A DNA stretch of 64,000 bases from Paraspadella gotoi. Lineage: Eukaryota > Chaetognatha. The notes beneath the pieces are model-generated. The model worked only from the letters and a program-made list of their open reading frames with translations, had not been told where the DNA came from and did not search any database. Positions 14,156 through 26,700 of this stretch are shown in pieces. The stretch is taken from the NCBI GenBank assembly GCA_051294375.1, contig CM119264.1, positions 9,484,764 through 9,548,763 of the forward strand, given 5' to 3'. The first letter of the stretch is position 1. Each line of letters begins with the position of its first letter. A program made the position numbers and the translations under genes.

Positions 14156-14250
14156 TTCCATTTCGGGGCCTGTCCATTTTAGGCCTTCCATTTCGGGGCC
14201 TGTCCATTTGAGGCCCTCCATTTCGGGTCCAGTCCATTCGATTCGGGGCC
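14156..14250. repeat. 30-bp minisatellite, about three copies
   Basis: Three tandem units of about 30 bp built on CCATTTCGGGGCCTGTCCAT with small changes; the last copy decays (CCATTTCGGGTCCAGTCCAT). Confidence 0.85.
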
Positions 14251-14389
14251 TTCGAATTTTGTCGTCGAAGATCGTCAATATCGTTTGCAATAAATCTATT
14301 TCTTTTACCTAATTCTAAATGCATTTTCCTAAGTTGATTTTTATGATTCATAATAATTAATAATTTTTACCATTCTTCCCCGATATGCC

Positions 14390-14535
14390 CCGTTTCTTCC
14401 CCGTTGTCAGAGCGTCCAGTCGTCCATGAGCGACATGGTCCCAACGTCACGTGATCAGCGACGCCCGACGTCATCGCCGAGTCGCGTCAGTCACGTGGAC
14501 GAAGCTTCGACGCTGAAACTCCGAGACTAAAACGA
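14390..14535 (+). promoter_or_regulatory. Candidate regulatory block upstream of the nuclear receptor (two E-boxes, CRE/AP-1-like site)
   Basis: A GC-richer island in AT-rich DNA about 1.1 kb upstream of the proposed receptor start codon. It holds CACGTG at 14448-14453 and 14492-14497, and GACGTCA at 14467-14473, plus further CGTCA words. A third CACGTG is inside the first coding exon (15646-15651). In mammals, REV-ERB genes of the same receptor group are driven by CLOCK/BMAL1 through CACGTG E-boxes. Whether that applies here is inference; no TATA box or transcription start is identifiable. Confidence 0.4.
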
Positions 14536-15630
14536 AGAACGGCGCCTAGATGTCGTTTTAATTGCTACAAAAACAAAGATAAAACAAAACAACGAAATAC
14601 AAAATAAAAACTTGAAACTTTACATAAAAGTAAAAAAAAACCAACAAAAAACTAACGCTACATTCTACATTCTTTGTATAATTAAATATCGGAGCGTCGC
14701 CATATTTTTTTCCTGCCATACTAAACAACGAAATTATATAAATAACAAATACCGAGATAAACTCAATCAATCAGTCATTTGTAAACCAAAAATAAATACA
14801 AAACAAATACACCTCGATCAACCACCCTCGTGTGTGTGTGTGAGTATGTATGTATATTTTTGAACTTCAGTTTTTTTTAACGTTCGCTAATGACTTTATA
14901 ATCCTCCGTGTCTTATTACACAAACGGGTACTAAAACTTAGACAAGAAAAACAAAATTTAAATATTACCCCAACAAAAAAACAAAGCCCAACAAAACAAA
15001 ACAAAAACAAAAAAACAAACAAACAAACTAGGTAACCACATCGCAATCTTTTTTAAACGAGTTCGGAGCTCTTGGATTATAAACTGTCCTTACTCGATTT
15101 TTTTTTCAATTTTACTACTGATTAAATACCTCCAACACAATTAACAAACAAACAAACCAAGAAACAAACAAAGAAGCCATAAATATCGAGTCGTCTACGC
15201 GCGACGAAGAAACCAAATTGACCAGTCGAAATCCCGATGACGCGAGAAGCGAATTTAGCATCGAAAAATCAAATCGTTCGACCGTGAACTCACCCAACCA
15301 CACCTCAATCGCCTGTCCCTTACCCTCCGCTACCCTTCGCCACTTCAAGCTCCCCACCCCTCGATTTCCCTCGCCTCGCGCCCATTTCCCCCCCGAAAAG
15401 CCTCGACGAACCGTCGATTACAAAACCGTCGCTGAAATGTAAAAAAAAAAAGCAAACAAAACAACCCAAAAAAACAAACGAGAAGCAGCAAAAACGGAAC
15501 GAAGGGACTGACCTTTTTCGGTCATGTAATTTTCTTGTCGACTCCCGAATCGTCGTCTTTGTCCGTTTCGTCGTCATTGTCGTCGTAGGCCGCCAGGGTG
15601 GCGCTCCTCCGGCGCTTGACGGCGTCAAGG

Positions 15631-17691
15631 ATGTCAAGCCCGGGTCACGTGACTGCCGGCGCCTTTTCCCCGCAACAGGTGCAGGCGGTGAGCAGCTGCC
15701 AGCCGGGTCACCTCGCCGGACCTCACCATCCCCACTCGGGTAAGTTTTCCTCGTTTGCTTCTTTAATTTTTTGTTCTTTCGACACGATGAAGACCTATTA
15801 AGATGTTAAATCTGATGAAACTCTAAAGCAAAGAGAGAGAAAATTTTTGTTTAAAGTAATATATATTATGTTAAACGTTTCTCTCGATTTTCTTTGGCAT
15901 TTTCGTATTTTTGAATAAATAAAGATAAAGCAGAGTAGTTAAAATGCAGTTCCACCCACGTTGAACCGTCTCCTTTCTATAAAACGACTTCTTTTCCCTT
16001 TTTCTCTTTCCCTTTCATATTTCTAATTTCCTCCCCCTTTCCCCCTTGCCAGGCGCGACGGCGGGTCACGCGGCGGCGTCCTCGGGCTACCACGCCCACG
16101 GCGTCGGCGCCCTTCGCGGTCCGCCACCTTCTCCGCCCGTCCAAGTCACTTCCGGGGGCGGAGGCGTGGCGTCTCCTGGCGTGGGGTCTTCCCTGGCGCT
16201 CGTGCCATACCACTCCTCCGGAGGGAAGGGGTCGTCGCCCGTTCACGGCCAAGTCTCCACGGCCAGCACCAGCATCCCCTTCCCCTTCGGTCCCTGCAAG
16301 ATCTGCAACGACAAGGCCACCGGGGTGCATTACGGAGTGGCCACTTGCGAGGGGTGCAAGGTAAGGATGCATGCGCTTGGCCTACGTTTCAAATCCTTTT
16401 TCAGCGTTAACATTTTTATATTTTTCATACTTTTTCATCCAAGTCTACTGAAAGCTTATTTCTACATATATTTATGTTAATTTTGGCTTTTTTATAACAG
16501 TCTCATCAAAAAATGTTTTGCCTTTTTTCCACAGGGTTTCTTCAAGCGAAGCATCACCAAAGCCGAGAAGTACAAGTGTTTCTTCGGAGGCCAGTGCATC
16601 TTGACGCCAGACAATCGGAACCGATGCAAAGCTTGTCGCTACCAAAAATGCTTGCAAATGGGAATGTCGATAGAAGGTGAAGTAGAAATAAATAATAGTA
16701 CATCATTGGGGCCGTTGTGCGTAAATCATCGTCTTCGTAGTCCTCCATATCATCGTCACTATTATCGTCGTCGTAAGAGAGAAAAGGTTTTCCATTTTAT
16801 ACAAAAAAGAATGAAAGGTTTTTCGACGTCCATCACGAGAAAAAAGCGACGCAACATTTAGAGATAAGAGCCAAGTCGAAATTTTATGGCGACAATAAAA
16901 GGATTCCATCTGGAATAATCCTAACTGGAAAAATAGTAAGGCGCGCATGCGGGTTTTAATGTACGTCATTTCTTTATTCATAGATCATTTTATTTTAAGA
17001 AAAAAAAATTTTAAGAAAATTGCAAAATTACTTTAAAATTCATTTTAAGTGTTACATTTATAATATTTCATAAAATTATAATACAATTTTATATTTTTTA
17101 AATTTTTATTAAATTATTACTTCTTTTATTAATTTTAAATCAGAAAATATTATATCATTAATGGAGAGTGTTGTATGTTGTTTCTTAAAAATAGAGTAAA
17201 TAGATAAGATCAATAGTTTAATTTATTATCTTATTTTACTGATAAACTATCAAAGAAAAAGTTCATGAGTAATTTTCAAAAAGTTCATTAAAAGAAATTG
17301 AAAAGGCTGGCAAAGCGAAACTACGAACGCAAGAGAAAATTGTTCGTAGAAAAGAAAAAAGGAAAAAGTAAAGAAAAAAAGAAAAAAAGTAAACAGAAAA
17401 AAGGACCAAGCCCCAAATAAACAGGGACTCTTACTAACTTCTCTATCTACCCATAGCGACGAAAAAAAAAGGTTTTTCTCTTCATTGTCGTCCTTTCAAT
17501 TTTTTCGAAGGGGGGAGGTTTTTTTTTCTTTTCTTCTTTCGCTTTTTCTTTCTCTTTCTTTTCTTTGCGTCTCTCCTCCTTTTTCTCTTTCACTTTTCCC
17601 ATAGGAAAAAAAAAGTTGGTCACGAATTAAATTCGGGTTGCCCCAGAAAAGATGGCTCCGGCTTACAACGAAGCGAGCCCATCGTGGGCTG

Positions 17692-17734
<43 letters not shown>

Positions 17735-20005
17735 CTCTCTCTCTCTCCTCTCTCTCTCGCTCAGTATATTCATTAGTTAAACCTTTTTTTCTACCGCCCA
17801 ATTTTAGGAAAAAAAAAAAATCCTCGCAGAAAAACAAAAGGATTTTGTGAGAGAGAAATTTTTGTTGTGTGGAGCGATATTTTTTCCGCCTATTAAAGAA
17901 TATTTTGTAAATATAAATGCAAAAACGAATTTCTTTTGAGGCATCTTTATGACTATTTCGCACTGAAATTTTATTTTTGATGAAGTATTTATCTAGTACA
18001 TCAACATTTTCGGCCACTTCTAAATACAAATATACAATTGTATATAAAATAATAAAAATAAATGAGAATCGTTTCGGATCGGTTATGTAGGCGCCTTGTC
18101 TATTCTCCGACCTTCGGTTTCATATCCTTGCCGCGCCCGAGCTCCTTTTCTCCGGCCTCTCCCCCCCTTTCCCCTTTGTCTCCCCCTTCCCGCCGTCTCA
18201 GAAGTTCCCTTCGCGACTACAATAATAGTTTCATGGAATGTTTTATTGTCGACTTGGCTACGTGCTGCTTTGGTTGTTATTGTTGTTATTGTTGTTATTG
18301 TTGCGGTTTCGAAGAGATTGAAGACGTCTGCTCTACATTTCTCAGCACCCCCCCCCTCACCAACCTCCAGCCCAACCAACTCCGACACCCACCTTTTGGT
18401 ATATTTGGTAGATATGATGCGGTGTGGTGGGGCAACGCCGCTGAGCTGAGGAGAGAGAGAGAAAATCCGCGATCACCCCCCCCCGCCTCAATGTAACTAT
18501 TTTCATTGTTTGTCTCGCAAAGTAACGATATTTTTTCTATTGTTTTCTTCGTTGGGTTTCGGTTTCTTTGTTTTGTAAATAAGTTTCTTACAATTGTTTG
18601 AGATTTCCGTAGCGACGCGAGATGGGCATCCGCGTCGGGTCATGGACCACGTACTATGGGTGGGTGGTCGATAAACCTTTTTGTATTCATTTTGCAATGG
18701 TTTTATGCCCGCTAGAAAAGGGGTCTTAGTTAGAAATATTTCTAAAAAACGTTAAATTATGAAGTCTTTATTTTCAAAACCTCTCAAAGTTATTTCAAAG
18801 TTTAAAAAAATTAAAACGTCATAAAAAAGAGATTAACTGTTTACTTTGAGACGGGACAATGACAAGACAATGACAAGACAATGACAAGAAAATGACTGAC
18901 GCCCAACTGAGTCATTAAGATTGAGGGGATCTCTAAAAGGGAATCGCGTCATACGACGACTTCTTGTTTAACCAGTTATGAGCTTTTTTTTAATTCGGAA
19001 TCAATATCAATATTATCTCTCCGGGATTCATTTCGATTTAAATTTTTAAGTATTTTTGTCTTCAATTTTATTTCCAAATTTCCGAGGTAGTGTAGTTTTT
19101 GCTGAAACGACTTTCCCCCCCAAAAAAATGGTGCCCCAATAAAATTAGTTGTCCTCAACAACGAAGATTTTTTTTGACCGGCTTATTATTTTTCGCTCTC
19201 CTTTTCTTTCACATCGAAAAAAAAAATTGAAGTTTCAAAAAAAAAAAAGAATGAAAAAAGAAAAAGACTCCACCCACATTCGCAATTCCTGCCTCTTCGC
19301 CTCTGGATCGAGGAGAAAAAAAAATATCCGGAGAAAGAAGGAAAACCTTTTTTCTTAGTTTTTGGTAAAGAAAAAAAAAAGAGAAAACCTTTGCCTCAAA
19401 TAAGTGGGTTTCACACCCGAAGAGAAAAAAAAACCTTTTCTTTTCTCAGCGAATTCTTTTTTTCTTTCTTTTTTTTTAATAAACCTCGAAGAAAAATATT
19501 CGAGGGAAGAAAATGTGTCATGAAAAAAAGCACGAAAAAAGATTAAAAAAAAAAATTAATCCGCTGGAAAGAATTGCAGAATGTCGATATATTTTCCGTA
19601 CGATTTAGTTTCTTTTTTAAACACGTTTTTTTTTGAAAGATGTAATTTCTTTGTTTTACATTAGTTATTGACGTAAAATCAGAATTCGTTAATGAAAATA
19701 GAGCCTTAAAACAAAAAAAAAGCATTAATATTATAAAAATTTTATTGATTCATATTTTTCCCTTAAAGTATGATTGAAGGTTGTCGTCAATGTAAATGTA
19801 TTCAAACTGCTCTCTCTCCCCCTTCTCTCTCTCTCCTTCTCTCCTTCTCTGCTAACCTCACCGTGATTCGAGACCTTGGCTTTGTCATATTTCACAAAAT
19901 CGTCGGCGCTTAACGATTCGAAACCCATAAAGCGTCAAGGGCGTGAAAGAAAGAGAAAGAAAAAAGGAAAATATTCAAAAAAAGCAATAACGAAAAAAAG
20001 AACGA

Positions 20006-20093
<88 letters not shown>

Positions 20094-21028
20094 AAAAAGA
20101 AAGTAAGCACAAAAGAAAGAAAGAAGAAAATTTGATATGTATATTATAAATAATTTTAAAAATTTAAATAGATGACAATGATAAAGACAATACCGAAGAG
20201 CAGCATTTAAAATAATGACATAAATATTGGAAAAGTCACGTTTTTGCTATTTAAAGTATTCGGCAGAGAGTGGATAATTTTCGGCTACCGGACACGAACC
20301 CGGGATCCAGAAAAGACAATTACTGCTCGGAGTGACTGAGCCAATAAGGTCCACCGTCGTTATTGTCGTCGTTGTCGTTATCAAGACTTCACGCGGTGAG
20401 GGATTTTCTCGATTTCTCATCTTCACAACTTCCTCGTTTCGCTCATCGTTCTCATATTCACGTCTTTCACATCACGAGATCCGGGTTTCACATCTTTCAC
20501 ATCTTTTCCCTCATCGAGAATCCATCGCGACTCAAGGTTGAATCACGTCGATGGGATAACAATAAAAGAAATTCAAGGAGGAGGAGGAGGAGGTGGAGGA
20601 GGATGAGGAGGAAGAGGAAGGAAGTGGTCGATGAACTGAGAAGAATTCGCAGTGGCGGAAAAACTCAAGAAGATAACAGAGATAACGCGATGAGAAATAA
20701 CGTACTATATTGTGAAATTAATCAAATTGATCGAGTGATTTCGTGAAACTTCGATTTAGCTTTTACAGTTTTATATTTTATTCAATTTCCTCAAACTCGC
20801 GTTGTATCAAATTAAGGCGACAGCCGCTCGCGATTTCAAACACAATACCCGCCGACGATCAAATAAACAAAAGACTAAAATGAGAGAGAAAAAAAAAACC
20901 TGTTGATTCTCTGTAATTCAACTGGTCTTTTCCTCAATTGCTTCCTCAAACAATTGCGGTCCGAAGGAAAAAAATATTCTCGTAATAATTCATTGAAGAC
21001 CATATTTTTTTTCTTTAACTGATGAAAG

Positions 21029-21081
<53 letters not shown>

Positions 21082-22356
21082 GCCGCAAGCGCTGCTTCTG
21101 CTGTCGCAACTGTCAAAAAAACGCTGCAGCGGTCCGCTGTGCTTTTTCTGCCATAACTTTTTTCCCCCTAGAGTTTTTTGGCACCATGAAGGGAATAAGA
21201 GAACGAGAGAGAGACTCACTGTCCAATGGGAGACAAGCATGAAAACCTTCCTCCAATCGGAGACTAGATAACTAAATACTCAGTTTAAGCGCATTTTCTT
21301 TTTTTTTTCTTTTTTTATTCAATTGTTGAATTTTTTTCTCGTTGAAATTTTACGTTGGGAATGCTTTGAGGTTTCGCATTCTGAGTCCCAGTCTTTGGCG
21401 TCGGTTCCATGATTTTCTCAGTTCCTCGTTTTCCAAATTTTAAAATTTGTATATTTGAATTTTATCCGCTTTTATAGAAAAAAATATCTCTGATTAAAGC
21501 TCTCACACAAGTAATTTTTCAACATTTATGGGAAATTTTTAATGCAATTTTTTGGCCGGAAAATCTTAACAGCGATCATTGCCGTGGCGAATTGGAATTC
21601 TAAAAATTGATACCCGATGAACGTAACCCGTCATTCCTTCAATTTTTTTTATATCACTTAAAATCAAATTTTTAAAACAATTGCTCATGAGAGATGAATA
21701 GATGGAGAACTGGGACCCCCTCATTGGCGGACAGTCTTCAGGTGATATTTTCATTGCAAATCGTTTGTGACTTTCATTGACTCTAGATTTTGTACTTGTT
21801 TTATTCCACGGAGAGGGTCATTGGATTTTGAGAATGTTATAAGGCATCGTTAAGTCGTCGTCGTTGTTGTCATCGTTATTTTCATCAATATCAATCAGCT
21901 TTATCAATCGTCACTCTTATTAGTGTTAAATATAATTTCCCAACACTATTAAATACTTTCTCACTGCTCTGTTGCGTGAAAAAGATATCTTTCTCTTTCG
22001 CCTTCGCCGAAACTTACCCTTAACTCATCTCCCTCCCTCCAGCCGTGAAGATGGGGAGAATCCCGAAGATCGACAAAGAGAGGGCGCTGGCGGAATTGGC
22101 ATCGGCGCAGGCGGCGCAGGCGCAACAGCATCATCACCACATGTCGCCTCATCCGCCTATGCCTCACCATCATCCCGGAACTCACCCAGGGTCACACCCG
22201 CCTCACCCACACTCCCTGCCGCATCAAGGAGCGCCGAGTCATCTGCATCATCCCGGGGCGCATCTGGGCGTGCCGTCCAGCGTCGGGAGATGGAGAGAAG
22301 GAGAGAGAGAGAGATGGAGACGAGATGAGAGAGAAGAGATGAGAGAGAGAGAGAGA

Positions 22357-22399
<43 letters not shown>

Positions 22400-23322
22400 A
22401 CGGAATAGTCCCATTTTCTTGAAGATTCTAAAAACAAGTGCCAAACCAAAGGCATTACGATTCAACGTCTTTTTCGACTTCACTTTCATTTCTAATTCAA
22501 TTTAATTTCTGTTCTCACTTTCTTTTTTTTAAATATTCTTTTCTTCATCCATTCCATTTTCACGCCCTTGATTCCCTCCCAAACCTCACCTCTCCATTCC
22601 CGACCCTCCGCAGGTCATCATCCCCATCTCCCCGGTAGCGGGATGTCCTCCCCTCACTTACCCCATCACCTCACCCACCATCTTCCTCACCTTCCGCCCG
22701 GCGCCTCCCACCACTCCCTGGGCGGGGGCAACGGCGCGAGGGACCAGCCGATGCCGCTCCATCATCACGGCGAAGTGATGGCGCTCGGGAGTCCTAGGGG
22801 GCAGCAGCATCTGTCGAGGGGCGGGATGCCGCCACCGGAGTCGCCTCAGCAGTCGCCAGATTCAGGTTTGATATTGGTTGATGATGATACAATATCATTT
22901 TGACATTTTGAATATTTTCGGATAACTTTTCTTTTCCAAAATTTTATGATAACTTGAATTTATTGATATACAAAAGTATGTTTACATTAATTTTAATTCC
23001 GACTTTGTTCATATAATTTTTTATTTAAACTGAAGTCGACATTAAGAGCGATTAATAATTAATCCAACGACGACGACGCTCACGACAACCAAGATAATGC
23101 GACTGGCATGCTGCCCTATGAACGTCACTAAACCCAGCAACCATTCTTTTTTCTGACTAACTGTCCCCCCTCTCTCTTCCCCTCTCTCTCTCTCTCTCCT
23201 TCCGAGAAACGATTATAAAAAAGCATCAAGTTTCTCTCAATTCTCTTCCCTCTTCATATTTAATGACGGCCCTTTTGAATTCCTTCAAGCGATGTTGCCC
23301 GAGACCTTTCGCTTTTCTTCCG

Positions 23323-23401
<79 letters not shown>

Positions 23402-23654
23402 TTCTTCTTTTCTTTTCTCTTTTTTCCTGCCCTTGGGACCAGAAAGGTAAAAACCTTTAACAGTTAAATCAAATTTTTGACTTTAACAATCCTCGCTCGA
23501 TCGCCATTGGTCCAAGTTTTCGAAATCTCAACGCTGATTGGTTCCTCTTACCTTTTTCCAGTTCTTCCTTTTTTCCTTTCTCTAAACAACCCTCATGTGA
23601 AGAAAAGAAAATTTTTGAGCGGTGAACGAGACAATGGGCAGAGAGAGAGAGAGA

Positions 23655-23707
<53 letters not shown>

Positions 23708-26700
23708 GAGAGAGAGAGAGAGATAAGTATGAAAAGTAAAAATGAAAAGAGTGAAAGGTTCGAAAAAGGAGAATGGAGGGACGAAAGTTCAGCCTTTAGG
23801 TTTATTGGGGATTTTTTGGCCATTTTATGGGTTATTATGCTTTTTCCGCGGGGAAAGTGAAGGACGGTTTTCAGTTAGCATTGTGATTATTAAAAGAGTT
23901 CAGTCACTGAGACTATCACAGTGAAAAACACGAGCTGAACATGATAGTATTTAAAAAACTATGTTTAAGAAAATTAACATCTTTCTTCACGGTTGTTCCG
24001 AAACTCAAGTTACAAGAGCGACTTCTCTTTTTTCTTTTTTCAGCCCTGGGCGGACATTCGGCGAGTCACTTGGGCGCGACCACGACAGCCACCACCCCTG
24101 GGGGCGGACGCCTCTCGCCCTCCGCCCTTGAGGCTTACCCTCCGCCGGCTCCCCACCACCTCCACTCGCTGCAAGCGACGCCTGCCGTCAGCCTGGCGCA
24201 GAGCCACGCCAGTCTCGCCTCTTCAGGCCCCGCTAATATATACGGCGCTTACGTGACGACGACGCCGGGCGCGAAACCTCTGCATCAAAACGGCGCCGGA
24301 GATTCGACGTCATCGTCGTCGTCCTCATCGTCGGTCGAGACTCTAAGAGGAGGAGGGGTAGGAGGAGCGTCTGTAGGAGGACCTCCCTCCTCGAGGTCCT
24401 CGTCCAGAGGTCCTCCATCAACGCCGGTGCCTCCCAGCAGCATCGGAGGCTCCGGCGCGGGCAGCAGCAACGGACAGTACAGCAACGAAATCATTCGGGA
24501 GCTGCTGCGAGGCGTCATCTCCTCGGATCAGGACCCATCGGCTCTCGATCATCGAGGTCTGCATAATCATCAGCCGCAGCATCATCCGCAGCAGCCGCAG
24601 CCACAACATCACTCGCAGCAGCCGCCTCAGCATCATCGGGAGGCAGGAGAAATTTCTTCATCGACGATGTTGACGGAGACGACGATGGTCGGCGTCAATC
24701 CGGGACATCACAACGCCGGTTCTGGCTTAAACGGCTCCGCGCCATCGTCGGGTATCGAGGCGTCTTTGGCGGCGCCGGCATCCGGAGGCTCGTCGCAGAA
24801 TCTCGGAGCGGCGCCTCATTGGGCCTCACCGGCGCCGTACGCGCCGATGCCACCGACGCCGCCGACGCCGGGAACCTTCCATCAAAGCTACGCGGACGCC
24901 AGCGCCGGAGCGGCGGCGGCGCCCGCCGCCATCTGGGCCCCTTCTACTTGGCGTCCTCGTCGTCGTCGTCATCTTCCTCGTCCTCTTCTCCTCGTCTTCG
25001 TCGTCGTCCTCGACGGGGCAGAAGCGGTCTGACCGATCGCAGCTGCCGTCGGCGGCGGCCCCCGGCGGATACTCGCCTTCGCCGCCGATGGGCCGCCGCC
25101 GATGAAGCGGCAGCACTCGCAGCCCCATCCTCCGCCCCTCCCACCGCCAATCCTCCCCCAACAGCCACGCCCCAACGGTAACAACTCGAATCATCCTCAT
25201 CACATCGACCACAACAACAACAACCACGCTCCTCCGAGCCAGTCGAGCTTCAATCCAACTCAACACGTTCTACCTCAACACGGCCTCAACAACGCGGCTC
25301 AGTCAAAACCAACCGAAGCCTACCTCATCAACGGTTCGGAAAGACGATCCAACAACCTACAACCCGCCCCGCCACAGCCGCCGCAACATCAGCCTTCTAC
25401 CAGTGTTTCTAGTGGACTCCCCCCTCTCGCCTCACCGGGCGCGACGCCAGCGACGGCTCACCCTCAATCACCGCCGAGCCAGCCGCAGCAGCACGCGCCG
25501 CCGCCGCCGCCGCCTCAGCCGCCCAACGCGGCCTCGTCGTCGGGGTCGTCGTCGGCGTCGTCGTCGGCGTCATCCTCCTCCTCATCCCGCCACGTACGCA
25601 GTTTGTTGTTGTCTTCCCCGGATTCGGGTCTTTCCTCGTCAGGGTTTTCCCTCGAAGGTCCTTCCGCCCCGCAGGGTCTCGTTCCCTCGGAGACTCTGCT
25701 GAGTCCCTTAGGGACGGCGTCGGCCGCGGGGACGGGATCCGACGACTCGGGGATGAACGGGGAGATGGAAGGGGGCAGGGTGGTGCATTGGAAGGGTCTG
25801 GTCGGGAACGGGAACGGGATCGGGATAGAAGACGGGATCGGCGCCGGGATTGAGGCTCTCGGCGAGGAATCTCCGGTCGGCGACGATCCCCAGTTTACTC
25901 TTCTCTCCTCTGTCGGAAATGTCGGCCTCTTGACGGTGGAGGTGGGAATGACGCAGCAGGAGCAGGAGCAGTCAACGCAGCAACACCGAGAGCCCGCAAC
26001 GGAGTCTTCGGATCCGGGGAAGGAGAACGTCTGCTCGCCGCAGGAGCAGCAGCAGCAACAGCAACAACAATACCTGCAGCTGCAGAAAGGCGCTCGGATG
26101 ATGGAAGAGGGCCGGGCCGTCATTAGGCGGGGCGAGAGCCTGATCCTGATGGGTCGGCGAGAGTGCCTTCGCGGGCAAGAGTTTGTGGAGCGAGGAGAAG
26201 AGTGCGTGAGGCAGGGGAGAGAGTTGGTGGCAGAGGGCCAGAGGATCGTCGCTGAGGTGCAGGTGCGTCGCCAACGCCGCCAGATGCATCCGATTCCCTT
26301 TTTTTTTCAATTTCTTATAAGCACCCGACTGTAATTACTATTATGTTTCTTTATTTCTTACAAGGTAATTTATTTGTCAGTCTCGAGAATCTTTGACGTA
26401 TAATTAAAAAAAAAAAAATTAAGAAATAAAAATTGTAATTAAGTTAATGATTGCACGATACTTCATTAATTCGAATAATTATTATTAAACTAAGTTTTCA
26501 GTAACATCCATTTTTTGGGTTAAATTTCGTTCCTTTTATTTTCTCCAGCATCGAATTCATTTGTTGGCTCCGGCGTTCACTTGCATCCGCAGCGCCCGCA
26601 GCGTCTATAATCAGCTGCAGAAGCTGCATTTTTTTTTATTTTCCGGAAGAAGCCTTCCACGCCCCCCAAATTCCGCTACATTTGGTTCACGTTCAAAAAT

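Noticed and set aside
18062-18496. 144- and 117-codon plus-strand ORFs and a 101-codon minus ORF in the receptor intron
   Set aside because: GC-richer patch with a TTGTTA repeat; all frames open, no domain and no splice context consistent with the receptor.
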